From Malachius bipustulatus (taxonomy: Eukaryota; Arthropoda; Insecta; Coleoptera; Melyridae), in the NCBI GenBank assembly GCA_910589415.1, contig OU342630.1:62988186-63052185 (forward strand): DNA of 64,000 nt, read 5' to 3'. Below, piece after piece: positions 23,766-35,381 of the stretch. The notes below the pieces were generated by a model, which made no database searches, had not been told where the DNA came from, and saw nothing but the letters and a program-made list of their open reading frames with translations. The first letter of the stretch is position 1. The number at the start of each line of letters is the position of its first letter. The position numbers and the translations under genes were made by a program.

Positions 23766-26700
23766 ATGCCTTGTTGTTGTGTGCCAAATTGTTCTGAGCG
23801 CACCGAAAAAGGAAGTCGGCTATTTTTGTTGCCCCAAGGTGATAATAATAAAAAAAGAAGAGATCAGTGGATAATAAACATTAAAAGAGCAGATCCTCTA
23901 CCTGCAAGAGCGTATGTCTGTGAGGTAAATAGATACTAAATACACATAATAATAAACTAAGAATATATTACACAGGAGAATACATAATTTCAAGCTTTAT
24001 ATACCTATACCTAATATTATAATTTGTCAATAAACAGATTGCCAGTGACAATAAAACTCATACTTAATAAACCAATAGAATGATAATAGTATTTCAAAAA
24101 TATCGACCAATGAAAAGTTGGGCTTGTAATTAATATTTTCTTGTGTATTTTATTTACGTAAATTGGTAGTTTCTGACATGGTAAACCTGTCTATTTTCAG
24201 AAGCATTTTACTGTGGATCAATTTGAAAATAATAGAAAGGATAACAAACGACCTTTACGTTGGAATGCTGTTCCAACAATTTTTTCCCATAAAAAAATCG
24301 TAAAAAACCGCAAACCTCCAGCTATTCGAATTTCTAATTTTCCTACAGGTCAGTTTTTTTTTTTCAGTTATAAGCGCGTGACTCAAATTAATGTTTTTTT
24401 TTTTTGTTAATTTACATAGCAAACCTATTGGCACAAAGTAATGACACAAACTTTGTGGCTGAAGAAACGAACGATGCTTCTGAATCTGATGAAACATCAG
24501 CAGATAGAGTTACAAACCCAGAAAATAAAGTTGTTTGGGATTTACGAAGGAAATTAAAGAATGCTAATAGAAAAATATCTGCACTCACAAAGGAGCTAGA
24601 GTCTTTACAAAAACATTTATCTTTTTTTGGAGATGATCAGATCCATTACCTAAAACATGGAACAATGCAAGGAAAACATTGGGAAAATACCACAATTAAA
24701 AAATCATTACAATTATACTTGACATGTGGGAGTACTGGTTATGAAACACTGAGATCTCAACATTATCCTGTACCTTGCATCAGGACTTTGCAGAAAAGAA
24801 TAGAAAACTTTAAATTTAAGCCCGGTATTTTAGAAGAGTTGTTTCCATTATTAAAAGTTAAAAGTGAATGTATGACTCTTCAAGAAAAGCAAGCTGTTTT
24901 ATTAATTGATGAAATGGCTATAAAACCAGGTTTAGAGTATGACAACTCAATTGAAGAAGTGATTGGTATGAAAAATAATTTGTTGATAAGATACCCTTTT
25001 GCTATTTTTAAAACCTTTTTTACTTGTAGGCAAACCAACAGTGCAAGGAAAAAATAGCGAACAGATTGCTACGCATGCATTAGTTTTTATGCTTGCTGGG
25101 TTGACAACTAGATGGAAGCAAACTATTGCATATGAATTTACTGGTAGTTCATATAGTGCAGAAGAAGCAAATTCAATAATAAAAAACATTGTCTTAAAAT
25201 GTGAGAGCGTTGGATTTGATATTAAAGCAATTATCAGTGACATGGGGCCCCAAAATCAAGCAGTCTGGAAATTAAATGGAATTGTGTGTTCTAGGCATGC
25301 CGATACTAAGAACTTTTGCAAACACCCTTCTAACTCGGACATGAAACTCTTTTATATGCCCGACACACCACATGTTTTCAAAAACTTAAGACTAGCATTA
25401 ACAGAAGGACATACTTTTTATCTAGCTGACGTTATTGTACAACGCTACAATTTACCATCTAATGAAGTTAGCATAGAACCAGTTAAGACAGTATTTGCCA
25501 TCGAAAAAGAGGTTCAATTAAAACTGGCTCCAAAATTAAAAGAGAATGCTCTGAAGCCAGGTCACTTTGAAAAAATGAATGTAGGTTTGGCTTTAGCTTT
25601 AATCAGCCGTGAGACTGCAGCCGCTATTAATTTCTACATTACTGAAGGCCAACTAGACCGTAAACATTTAACAACCGCTTGGTTTTTTGAACAATTTGAA
25701 AAATGGTTCTGTTTAATGAATTCCAGATCACGGAAACTAGCATTAAGCCTTAACAATAAGGAAACATACGATGAAACTATAAATTTTTTAAACGAAATAA
25801 TTTTCATAACAAGGAATATATCCATAGGTAAAAAAGGTACCTGGAAACCCTGTCAGACAGGAATTGTTCTTGCAACGCAAACCGCTTTGGATATCCAAAA
25901 AAATTGTTTAGATGAAGGAAATTTTAAATATCTAATGCTTGGTAGACTAACTCAAGATGCTTTAGAAAATTTATTTTCAACTGTAAGATCCCGAAATCCT
26001 GTACCCAACTGTAAGGAATTTAAATGTGCTTTACGACTGATAGCAATCTCTCAGTTTTTTAATGCTCCTAAGCATGGAAATTATGGTATCAGTGATTCAG
26101 AACAACTTTTAAATTTTTTAAAAACGAATGCTATCGTTGAAACTATCGATGATAATGCAGAAAGTCATGTACCAGATGTTGAATTTGACAACTCAACAAC
26201 AATCTCCTTATATGAACAAAAATCACTCTACTTTGTTTTAGGATCAGTTCTATATAAAATTAAACAAAACTTTAAAACTTGTCAGCTTTGCTTCTCTCAA
26301 ACTATAACTGATAGTGATGATATCAAAATCAAACATATTTCTGACGTAGTAATATTACGAGCTTATAAAGATAATGCCTTATTATTTGCGTCTAAACCCA
26401 TATATGATTGCATATACAGGGTGGTCCAACTTAAAACGTCAGGACTTCACCAAACGATAGATAACGTTAAAAGAATGCCAGTTTCTCTAATACACTTATA
26501 GCCGGGAAAGCTTCCTTTTCAAGATACAGGGCGTTGAAGTTTTCGGAAAAAATTAATGTTTTGAGAATATTGTCAAAACGGCTGCTTAAAAAAAATTGAA
26601 ATTTTGCACGCAGCTTGAGCTAAGTATCTTTCATGATTTACGACTTATGGTGATAAATTTCAAAAACCAGTGGCGGAGATATGGGTGTGCCATCGCCCCT

Positions 26701-29274
26701 TTTCAAAAAAAAAATTGACGCCACTGACTCTATGGCAAATTTAATAATACTGTTCAATGCCCCATGCCTTTTAGAACAAAAAAGTACTCTCTAATTTTTT
26801 TCACAAGGCGCACCGTTTACGAGATAATTCAGGTTTTCTTAGGTGATGCTAGGCTCTTCACATTACAGAACTAATTTAAATTTCACGAAGTAGTCTATGA
26901 CCAAGTTTTGACGTTTTAACCAATTTAATATCTGCTTGTTATAAGTGTCACTAAATCTCTTTACAACAAACTATTGGTATTATTTTTAAACATTACGATG
27001 CCTTTCCGATTTTCTAATCAAGAATATGCTGATATGCATTTTATCTATGGATTTTGTGATGGAAATGCAGCAGAAGCAGCTCTAGAATACCGCAGACGAT
27101 TTCCCCAAATTGCAAAAACCAGCGGCGGAGATATGGGTGTGCCATCGCCCCTTTAAAAAAAAAAATACGCCACTGACTCTATGGCAAATTTAATTTAATT
27201 TAAACAAAAAAGTACTCTATAATTTTTTTCACAAGGCACCGTTTTCGAGATAATTCAGATTCTCTTAGGTAATATCTGTAGCCATTTTAAGAACAGACAA
27301 ATTCTAGTCAAATAACTTTTATTTAAATAATTAAATAACAGAAATAAACAACACCTAACTAATGTAACAATTGTTCGAAATAACAACCATTCTGTTGAAT
27401 GCATAACTGGAAACGTCTTCTGATGGAGTTGTTTAGACTAAGTAGCACGTCGTGATTAATATCTGCACAAGCGTTTCGAATCCTAAGCAAGAGTTCCTCT
27501 CTATGGGGCACCGGAGTTGCATAAACGATTTCTTTCAGATGACCCCAAAGATAGAAATCCAGGGGGGTTAAATCTGGAGACCGTGCAGGCCATGCAACTG
27601 GACCACTGCGACCAATCCATCGACCTTCAAAGTGTGTGTTCAGCCAATTACGAACGTTTGCACCAAAATGTGCCGGACACCCATCTAGTTGGAACCAGGC
27701 TTGTCTTCGCATATCGACTGGAATGTCATCCCACATATTGGCATTCTCAGTCTCCAAAAACTCAAGGAAGTTTTCAGAATTCAGTCGCTGTGGGAGTTCA
27801 TAAGGGCCAAAGAGGTTACCATTGTAGATTCCTATCCAAATGTTGACACTAAATTCGTGTTGAAACTTTCGTGGTCTAATTTCGTGAGGATTGTCATGAG
27901 CCCACACATGTTGATTGTGAAAATTTACAATCCCACGTCGAGTAAAACACGATTCATCTGTCCATAGAATATTTCTTAAGAAATCGTTATTCTGGTCCAT
28001 AAGCCACCTACAAAACACCATCCTGCGTTCTTCATCTCCTGGTTGTAAACCATGAACAGGTTGGAGATGAAAAGGATGTCGATGATCCCGTTTTAACACT
28101 CTTAAAATTGTGCTTTTAGAATTTCCAGTGGTTCGACTCACTCTTCTTTGACTTGTCCTCGGGTCTCTGGTAAATTCATGTAGTATGCGGTTGTTTCTTC
28201 TTACGGTATCAACATTTAGACGATTAGGATTTCTAATGATGGGCCTTATTCCTCTCTCAACGAATTGATTATGTACCTTTGAAAAAACATTATGTTGTGG
28301 CTGTCGTCTGTTGGGAAATCGTCTGCGGTATTCTAGAGCTGCTTCTGCTGCATTTCCATCACAAAATCCATAGATAAAATGCATATCACCATATTCTTGA
28401 TTAGAAAATCGGAAAGGCATCGTAATGTTTAAAAATAATACCAATAGTTTGTTGTAAAGAGATTTAGTGACACTTATAACAAGCAAATATTAAATTGGTT
28501 AAAACGTCAAAACTTGGTCATAGACTACTTCGTGAAATTTAAATTAGTTTTGTAATGTGAAGAGCCTAGCATCACCTAAGAAAACCTGAATTATCTCGTA
28601 AACGGTGCGCCTTGTGAAAAAAATTAGAGAGTACTTTTTTGTTCTAAAAGGCATGGGGCATTGAACAGTATTATTAAATTTGCCATAGAGTCAGTGGCGT
28701 CAATTTTTTTTTTGAAAAGGGGCGATGGCACACCCATATCTCCGCCACTGGTTTTTGCAATTTATCACCATAAGTCGTAAATCATGAAAGATACTTAGCT
28801 CATGCTGCGTGCAAAGTTTCAATTTTTTTAAAGCAGCCGTTTTGACAATATTCTCAAAACATTAATTTTTTCCCAAAACTTCAACGCCCTGTATCTTGAA
28901 AAGGAAGCTTTCCCGGCTATAAGTGTATTAGAGAAACTGGCATTATTTTAACGTTATATATCGTTTGGTGAAGTCCTGACGTTTTAAGTTGGACCACCCT
29001 GTATAAAGCTGAGATTTTTTTCAGAAAAAACAGTAAGCGATTATTTGACAACGATCTAAAACTAAATGATTTGGTAAAACGTTTTATCCAATTTGAAGCG
29101 GATCCGTTGCCTAAATGCCACAATATTTTCGAGAAAATAATCAAATTATTTTTTAAAACAAGGCTATACATTGATATTCGGGCTGCAAAAGCAGATATTA
29201 AAAATGCTAGTAAAACAGCAACAAAATGCGGCAGTCGAAGTATCGGTATGCGCAATGCTGTCAATAAAGTGTAA
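23766..29274 (+). CDS. P element (THAP-type) transposase, four exons, last exon interrupted
   Basis: Exons: 23766-23924, 24201-24348, 24420-24965, 25030-26416, resuming at 29004-29274; introns of 276, 71 and 64 nt all begin GT and end AG and keep frame. Uninterrupted, the gene would encode 836 residues, between Drosophila P transposase (751) and human THAP9 (903). Residues 1-~85 form a THAP zinc finger: Cys near the start (MPCCCVPNC), Trp35, CEKHF (C-x2-H) across the first splice, and NAVPTIF. A coiled coil follows in exon 3 (LRRKLKNANRKISALTKELE). The RNase H-like catalytic acids are visible: D266 in LLIDEMA, D355 in IISDMGPQN and E597 in DALENLF. The mariner element entered after about codon 746. 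Excision leaving one TA would restore the frame into a 90-codon C-terminus and stop. As it stands the protein would end shortly inside the mariner (stop at 26501). Confidence 0.9.
26998..27106 (+). pseudogene. Inverted copy of the mariner transposase 5' end
   Basis: This plus-strand stretch repeats the first ~36 codons of the transposase at 28420 (MPFRFSNQEYADMHF onward; only one residue differs early on) and then runs into non-coding arm sequence. It belongs to the left inverted repeat. Transcription through both copies would give RNA that pairs with itself over coding sequence. Confidence 0.8.
27359..28420 (-). CDS. Mariner (DD41D) transposase
   Basis: A 353-codon open frame when started at the MPFRFSNQ methionine; the frame is open 22 codons upstream, but the inverted N-terminal copy and the homologous start in FB3 support this methionine. 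Residues 1-~110 are the helix-turn-helix DNA-binding part (FSNQEY, RRRFPNR.QP, then SKSTILRVLKRD). Catalytic residues: D155 in WTDESCF, D246 in FQLDGCPAHF and D288 in SPDLTPLDF. The 41-residue spacing between the last two makes it DD41D, the spacing reported for rosa-type mariners. SPDLTPLDFYLWG is a strong Tc1/mariner signature. An AATAAA lies downstream on the minus strand (27319-27324). Length and motifs are complete, so it may be functional. It cuts and pastes at TA sites in the nucleus. Confidence 0.92.
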   Translation of the reverse strand: MPFRFSNQEYGDMHFIYGFCDGNAAEAALEYRRRFPNRRQPQHNVFSKVHNQFVERGIRPIIRNPNRLNVDTVRRNNRILHEFTRDPRTSQRRVSRTTGNSKSTILRVLKRDHRHPFHLQPVHGLQPGDEERRMVFCRWLMDQNNDFLRNILWTDESCFTRRGIVNFHNQHVWAHDNPHEIRPRKFQHEFSVNIWIGIYNGNLFGPYELPQRLNSENFLEFLETENANMWDDIPVDMRRQAWFQLDGCPAHFGANVRNWLNTHFEGRWIGRSGPVAWPARSPDLTPLDFYLWGHLKEIVYATPVPHREELLLRIRNACADINHDVLLSLNNSIRRRFQLCIQQNGCYFEQLLH

Positions 29275-29591
29275 ATTATTATCTTGCTAATAATTGTCCC
29301 TAAAATCTGTTATTCATAAACATTATGTGCATATTACTATATAATTTATACCTATGTATTAATGGATTGAATAAATATTTTTAGTTATATACTTAATTAA
29401 ATCGTTTAATATCAATGAAAGCGAGCGTAAGCGATGTTGGTCCTTAGGTATTATAGCAAGCGAAGGAGTAAACATGGCCGCCACTTCCAACTATGCGCTA
29501 CTCTCTATATCTACTGGCTCTGGTTTAACCGACCCTGTATCTGTTAGCGTTAGGAGATAGCAATATAGAGAAGGATACATGGTGCACCCTG

Positions 29592-31431
29592 AATAGGTGC
29601 CTTTCAATGCATTCTGGTGTAGTTTCTTAGCCTTTACATAGCCATCTGACAATTTTTTGATTGCCTGGTAGAGTTGCCAACTTATAATGGTTTTTCTGAA
29701 AAATTTTCCATGAACTGGCTTTATTAAAAAAAAATCATAGCACTTTGTTTTGTAAAATTAATAAACTAATTTTAGCAGCGACGCTATTCCAGATGACGAG
29801 TAACATTTAAATAGTTAGGTATAAATTTAAATTTTGTGTTTAAAAAATTTCCATTTTTTTTTTAATTTCAAAGGGCTACAACTAATTTTTTTCAAATGAA
29901 ATGCCACAAATTTTATTTCGTCGTAAGATGGCTTTGTTTCTTCCCTTTAATTTTTATTGAGAGTATCCGACGCCTAAGCTCCGTAGTGTTTGAGATCCGT
30001 AGTTTTGAAAAAAAAACATTTTCATAGATTACGTTGCAAAACTTTACTGATAATCTGTGATGTTATATACAAATTATCAGCAAATAATTTGTTCGTACTA
30101 TTCCTTACATTAAAATACATTGCAATAATTATTATATACTATTGTAACAAGTATTCTTGGTAAATAATATTTGGTAAATCGATGTCATAAACTTAACCAT
30201 GGGTAGCTGGAAACCAGCCGAGAAGAAAATATGTTACATTGCTTCCTAACAGCAAAAATAACAGGGCTGGAAGTCAAAATTTCGTATAAATGCTGAAGTG
30301 CCCACTGTGACAATACATTTATATTCTAGTTCAGGGCAGAATATAGTTACCAAAAAAATAAGCTTCATCTGTATACAGGGTGAAAACTTGTAAGTGGGTC
30401 ATAGCAACTTAACATGCAATTCCAGTTTTATGTAAATAATAGCTCCATGTTTATCTTTAGAATAAAATGTTATTGAAATAACTTCGGCAATGGTTGAAAT
30501 GTACTGATTAGGTCAATATTAATACAGAATAATAAAAAATAGAAATCGATTTTTTTTTCAAATAAACCTACCTAATAGGCAACGAACCAAACATTTAGTG
30601 CATTTTATTATGTAAGGTGTTATTCTTCTGGTGTGTAATTTGAAACGTTTACCCCTCTTGGCCTTTTGATCTTTTGCAAAAATCAAATGTGATCATCTAG
30701 AAAAATGGCGGTTCCTATCGTTGTCTTTTTCTAGTTAGCCCCTACCCAGATTCTTTGATTAAGGTATGCCCGGACTTAGTGGTAACTGAGTTGCGGAAAC
30801 TGCCCTAGTTCTGTGCTACAAGATTCTCTTTCCAAAAGTTAAATGATTGACGACTAAATTAGCTATATGTCATATTATGTTTCTGGTTTATTCTCAGAGA
30901 GTATAAAAAAATGAAAAGCTAGAGAGGATAGCTTTCATATATCTTTCACACTTTGATCCAACTTGGACACCACTCTTTTATACCTCTCGAATGTTTTTCT
31001 TATTATCACCTAATTTCTTTAATTTCTTGTCAAGCGTCAGCTTGATTAATTAAAGAAAACCAACCTTGGAGAACATTTATTTGTTGCCCTTGTTTTACCT
31101 ATTCAATATTTTATTGAATTGTCATTTTGTGCTTTGCTTTTCATTTCATTTGAGACCTTTTATGGTTGTTTATTGTTACTTAGACCTGATACACAGGCCG
31201 GCTTAAACGCCACCATAAAGTTATGACCATTTACTCGCTGTTTCGATAGTGTTGTTTGACTCGGGGAGAACACCCGGTCGAGAGCAGTGTTGCCATATTT
31301 ATTTTGATTGCTACCTCCGTTTCACTTGTTATAGGAATGTCTTGCCAATTGCTTTCGAATTGCGAAAGTGTGATTTTCGAATTTGACGTCATACTCATGA
31401 TGGTTGTCTTAACTCATTTCGTCTATTTTGG
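29592..31431. other. No gene seen; isolated mariner-type end
   Basis: A mariner-type end (TATACAGGGTGAAAAC) occurs near 30374 without a matching partner. A stretch at 29600-29700 resembles FB-type arms weakly. Otherwise unassigned. Confidence 0.4.
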
Positions 31432-31700
31432 TATACCTTTTTATTGCCCCCTGGGCTATATTAATTTGGTCATGCTTTGAATTTTTGAGTACATATGGCC
31501 CTGTGGGCTTTATTTGGTCTTTTGACCATTTGTAGATCTATAGCCCTGTAGGCTGCTTTATTTGGCCATTTTGTTTCACCTTTTGAATACCTGTGACCCT
31601 GTGGGCTTTATTTGGTCTTTGTTTGACCTTTTGTATACCTTTTGCCCCTGTGGGCTACCTTTACTCGGTCAGACTAGTTCTGGCCCTTTTAATACCTTTT
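31432..31700. repeat. Minisatellite, ~45-60-bp unit, about 5 copies
   Basis: Units follow the pattern GCCCTGTGGGCTTTATTTGG, then TCTTTTGACCTTTTG and ATACCTTTT. Copies start near 31454, 31502, 31548, 31605 and 31652 with length changes. No coding frame persists. Confidence 0.65.
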
Positions 31701-33124
31701 GAAATGCTGTAATTTTTGATTTTGTACCTTCTGGAGCCGGCATGTTTGCGGGAATACTTTTGTATCGTGACCAGCCAACGATCCCACCGTGAATTAACAT
31801 GAATTCGTCAAAGGATTGGCATAAACTTTCACACCATTTAAATATGATTCGCTCATTTTTGAGAAAGCGAAAATTTTGCAGGTACCTAGGGTCCCTACTA
31901 TTTCAAATTGTACCTAGATATTTCGATATTAAGTTATCAACAAAATCTTGAAAGTGATTAATTTAAATTTTCCTGGTTTGAATTAAATCTACTAGTCATT
32001 ATTACATAATCCAACAATGAAAACAATCCACAAAGTCAAGAAATGCGTGCAAATTTGAAATTTAATGAGAATTTTCTTTGGATATTTCTATATTATTAAT
32101 TTTAACTCAAGATAGGCTCTCTATCTAAATCTATACCTGGAGATATATTTACACAACTGAATTTTATGAAACTGAATGTTAAAACCCTATGACCCACTCC
32201 AGTCTGTAAATCCAGTCTGTAAATACCATCATCTACAGGGTGAGTCAGTTTTTTGTAGCAGACTTCATCAGTTTATAGAAGACCTGTTTTAAGGAGTGAA
32301 AGTTCTCATAAACTTAATGTCCGGAAAAATTTTACACCAAGAGGTGATTTATTATAATTTAGAGCACGCAAAACGAAGAAAAACACGGGTGAAGGAATTC
32401 ATCAGTAGCTTAGATACGGGGAATAAGACCCTTTTCCGCTCCTAAAGGCCATGGACTTACTTACAGTCCTATTACTTCACACAATTTTCCCACACAAACT
32501 TCTATGATGGTATCTTTTTCTAGTTCTTTATAGTATGAAAATGAAGAAAATTTCGCAATTCTAAGGGGCAGTTTTAGGGGGTTGGGGGGGGGTGGTTAAA
32601 GTAGATAATTCTTCGTTATAACGTGCATTCTATAGAGATGAAAAATGAGACAGGACAGGAACATGAAAATTCCTCACTTTGAGAGATAAATAAAGTGATC
32701 CTTCTTTATAGATTTTTAGATGCTTTTTGGATTCCGTAAACCATTATTGGGCCATAGTACCCCATAATTGGGCCGTGATTTCCCATTTTTTGGCAACTTG
32801 GCCGCACCTGTAAAATAAAAACTTAAATTGGAAAGAGCGACCTCAAAAACATATAAAACGGTCTTTCGGCGAGGTTTTTTTTTGGTCTCGATCGTTCTAC
32901 ACCACTACTTTGTAAAAACACATCTTGTTTGTGTTTTTTTTATAACAACTTTTAGTAGCAAATATTTATCGATAAATTATTGAACAAGCTTTTCTCAAAT
33001 TTACAGAATTTATTTTATCCCAATTCGCATTTATTTGGTTTGCTAGAATGTCCCTTCATTTGATATTATGAGCAGTAACATTTATTTTTTCACTCTTTAA
33101 ATAATTTTCTATCGGATATTTTAT
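31701..33124. other. No gene seen; isolated mariner-type end
   Basis: A single CTACAGGGTGAGTCAG end lies near 32233, probably a truncated MITE. A G-rich run occurs near 32580-32592. Confidence 0.4.
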
Positions 33125-33340
33125 TGTTAGTGACGTGTCAAAATAGGCCTACATAAGTCTTCCAGGGCTACTCATCTGACAGCTAAAAAATTTTCTAAGC
33201 CGACTATATCCTAGAGTTTTCATAGTCATCTTTTTTTTATGGTCGTCATTTTGTATTTTCATGTCATTTATAGTAATAAAAAAAATTAAGGAAACCTAAA
33301 ATCTATCAAATTAAAAAAAAAATCCTAATTTTTTTTTCTT
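33125..33340. mobile_element. Diverged fragment of the FB6 family
   Basis: GGCCTACATAAG, CATCTGACAGCTAAAAAATT, CCTAGAGTTTTCATAGTCA and TATGGTCGTCATTTTGTAT follow the same order as 22850-22960 in FB6 with many substitutions. This is an older relative of FB6. Confidence 0.55.
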
Positions 33341-33367
33341 CCCTGTATGCATTGTTCTGTTGCATCC

Positions 33368-33690
33368 ATCTTAAAATCAGCAGAAGATGAAAAGAAACGA
33401 AAACACTCATATGAAGTTGAACTACGTGATGCAACCTTCACTCCACCTGTTATGTCAGTTGATGGAGTGTTGCACTACAATTGAAATCATTTACACAAAA
33501 TCTCGCGGAACTTTATCTGAAAAATGGAATCGCCCAGAAAGTATTGTAAGAGGTTGATGGTTAAAAGCACGAATAACGATACTTATAGCTAGCAGTATGT
33601 GTATACAAGACTTAAGGCAGAAAGCCAGAAATGGAGAAGTTCGAGCAACTTATTTGGGTTTGAAAGAGCTGGAATGTCTCTACTGCTATA
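33368..33690 (+). pseudogene. LINE relic: reverse transcriptase C-terminal segment
   Basis: Reading from 33368 gives ILKSAEDEKKRKHSYEVE, then RDATFTPPVMSVDG, and a stop near 33484. In the neighbouring frame come EKWNRPESIV and ARITILIASSMCIR. This order (KKRKY..V..  .TFTPLVFS..G, then ..IR....L.RS..LCIRG) is the C-terminal tail found after the reverse transcriptase of several LINE lineages. Frame changes show it is dead. Clade not determined. Confidence 0.5.
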
Positions 33691-34599
33691 ACTTCATTTT
33701 TATTTTATTACCTATACTTATAGGTTGTAAAATTACTGTGACATTTTCTACCAATGTTTAAATAAATCCCCTGTATTATTTCTGATAAAAAATAATTGGA
33801 ACTTTACTTCAAAAAAGTCGCTATAGGCTCATTATTCCAACTCAAGAAGAAGTGAAAAGCTGAATATAATATTTATACAATTTTTTCAATAAAAGTTTTA
33901 ACGGTTTGTTCAATAGATCGATCTCGTCGCTTTATGGGCTACCCATTTAGAAAATCTTTTCAATTTCAGAAAATCGACAATACAATGAAAACTAATATTC
34001 CTAAAAATTGCCATGACATGTTGTTTACATGTTAATGACTGACTCGCGTGTTATTGGTTTAGTATTTTACACCTGTACAGGGTGGTTCATCACTTATGTC
34101 CCCTCCCGAAATACAGATTAATTTTTAAGATAAAAAATTGAAACGTACAGGACTCGTGTAATTAATATAGGACCACAGAATGGCATAAACAGTTTCATTG
34201 ATTTTTTTTCGTTCGGGCACCAGCGATAAAAAAATCTAATTTAGTGATAATAGGCGAAATATTTTTCTCCATACATCGATAAACCCTGCACAGTTAATAT
34301 TGTTAATCAATATTTAATACAGTTACTTTCCATGACGCTGATATAACACCTCGTTAGGAATAAAAATACCTAACTTTTATTTCAGAAATCTCTGAGCTTT
34401 GCTCGCCGGAGGGATTTACATAGATCAATAAGATGGTTGGTGGTTGGTCCGTGTTCAGCTGCATAACAAAATGATCTACCATTATTGTTAAAAACTTTGT
34501 ACATCTTTAGGATAGAAAAAATCTAATCCTTCCGAGATTTTTAAATAGCATGTACCTAATAATACATTTATAATATTTTAATTCGGAATAATTAAGGAC
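33691..34599. other. No gene seen; short mariner-type MITE
   Basis: A mariner-type end, TGTACAGGGTGGTTCATC, lies at 34074, with a possible weak partner (AAACCCTGCACAG) near 34283. Otherwise unassigned. Confidence 0.35.
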
Positions 34600-34925
34600 C
34601 ATGCATGTAATGCCATCAAGAGCTCAAGATCCAGTTAAGGGACCCTGGACCATGTACATGCACTAATTACGGAACGCAAACCCGGTTATATCCATCTCGG
34701 GGGGCAATAATCCGGCTCGCTCCTCTTCCGGTCGAGTTGGCCATGCAAGGACTCCGTCGCTGCTGGGCTCCGGTTGCCTAATAACCAGAAAAGGCCGGAA
34801 ATGATCGCCTGTGGGACTCTAATTATTTCCTGCCGTCTTCCGCTCTATGTCGCGGACATCTCTGCCTTAAAGCGGACTTGGTGCGGACTCCGGAGGCGCT
34901 GCTAATCCCTTCTCAGCTTCTCCTG
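34600..34925. other. GC-richer island 2 (possible regulatory DNA)
   Basis: Single-copy sequence with CTAATTA-type sites (near 34665 and 34820) and GC content clearly above its flanks. No conserved frame or repeat. Candidate cis-regulatory DNA only. Confidence 0.25.
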
Positions 34926-35381
34926 AGTACTACAGGCGTAGTGATGGGGTTGTGAAGTAGAAGGCGATAAAGGATAAGAAGTACGAGTTCATAACTTCGT
35001 TTACTTTTAATATGTGAGCAATGAAAACATAATTTTAGGTAGGTTCTGAGACAAAATGGTATGGCTGAGATTGACTCTGTAAAACCGTAGACAACCAGAA
35101 TATTAATCGTAGAAGAAAAAGCTTTATTGATATGAAATTTACTGCCTGCATATTTCAGATTGCATACATTCTGGTGGATCATTTGGTGAGATATGTTCAA
35201 GAAATTGATTATACGAAGACAGACGGAATGGAAGATTCTTATTAGTGACTCAAAAAAAAAATGTTTTGGTTTTTATTTAATTTTTACAGAATTTTTGAAA
35301 GTAGATCATAATAAATCGGTTCAAGTTATTTTATATTCTTCTATAATACCTTAGTATGGGAATTGTCTTCAATAACAGACT
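34926..35381. other. No gene seen
   Basis: A 95-codon minus-strand open frame has no recognisable similarity. Treated as chance. Confidence 0.4.

Larger units (their letters stand above)
26417..29001 (-). mobile_element. Tc1/mariner (DD41D) element with very long inverted repeats
   Basis: Ends CAGGGTGGTCCAACTTAAAA and the exact complement at 28982-29001, flanked by TA (26415-26416 and 29002-29003). The inverted repeats are unusually long, about 690 bp, reaching from each end into the transposase gene, so the left arm carries an opposite copy of its first codons. A second, direct copy of part of the left arm (26665-26860) follows at 27109-27285, an internal duplication. High arm similarity and an open transposase suggest recent activity. 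It is inserted in the last exon of the P transposase. Confidence 0.9.
23555..29522 (+). mobile_element. P-superfamily DNA transposon, full length, split by a mariner element
   Basis: Perfect 30-bp terminal inverted repeats (23555-23584, starting CAGAGCCAGTAGATATAG; and 29493-29522) are bracketed by an exact 8-bp target duplication, GTTTAACC (23547-23554 and 29523-29530). A perfect 17-bp subterminal inverted pair lies inside (23613-23629, CGGCCATGTTTACTCCT; and 29464-29480). Eight-bp duplications, ~31-bp ends and subterminal inverted repeats are the hallmarks of Drosophila P elements. Without the mariner insertion the element is about 3.38 kb. It sits in the right arm of FB6. Perfect ends and target duplication suggest fairly recent arrival. 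Confidence 0.95.
22618..29591. mobile_element. Foldback element FB6, split by a P element
   Basis: The left end CAGGGTGCACCATGTATCCT and the right end (complement) at 29560-29591 delimit it. Removing the P element and one copy of its target duplication leaves about 998 bp, folding over a centre near 23100. Left-arm blocks AAATCGAGATTTCTTATTTT and GATATCTGTGACC are complemented at 23430-23500. The outermost ~60 bp of the right arm (29531-29591) lies beyond the P element and completes the palindrome, confirming that the P element jumped into FB6. Confidence 0.85.
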
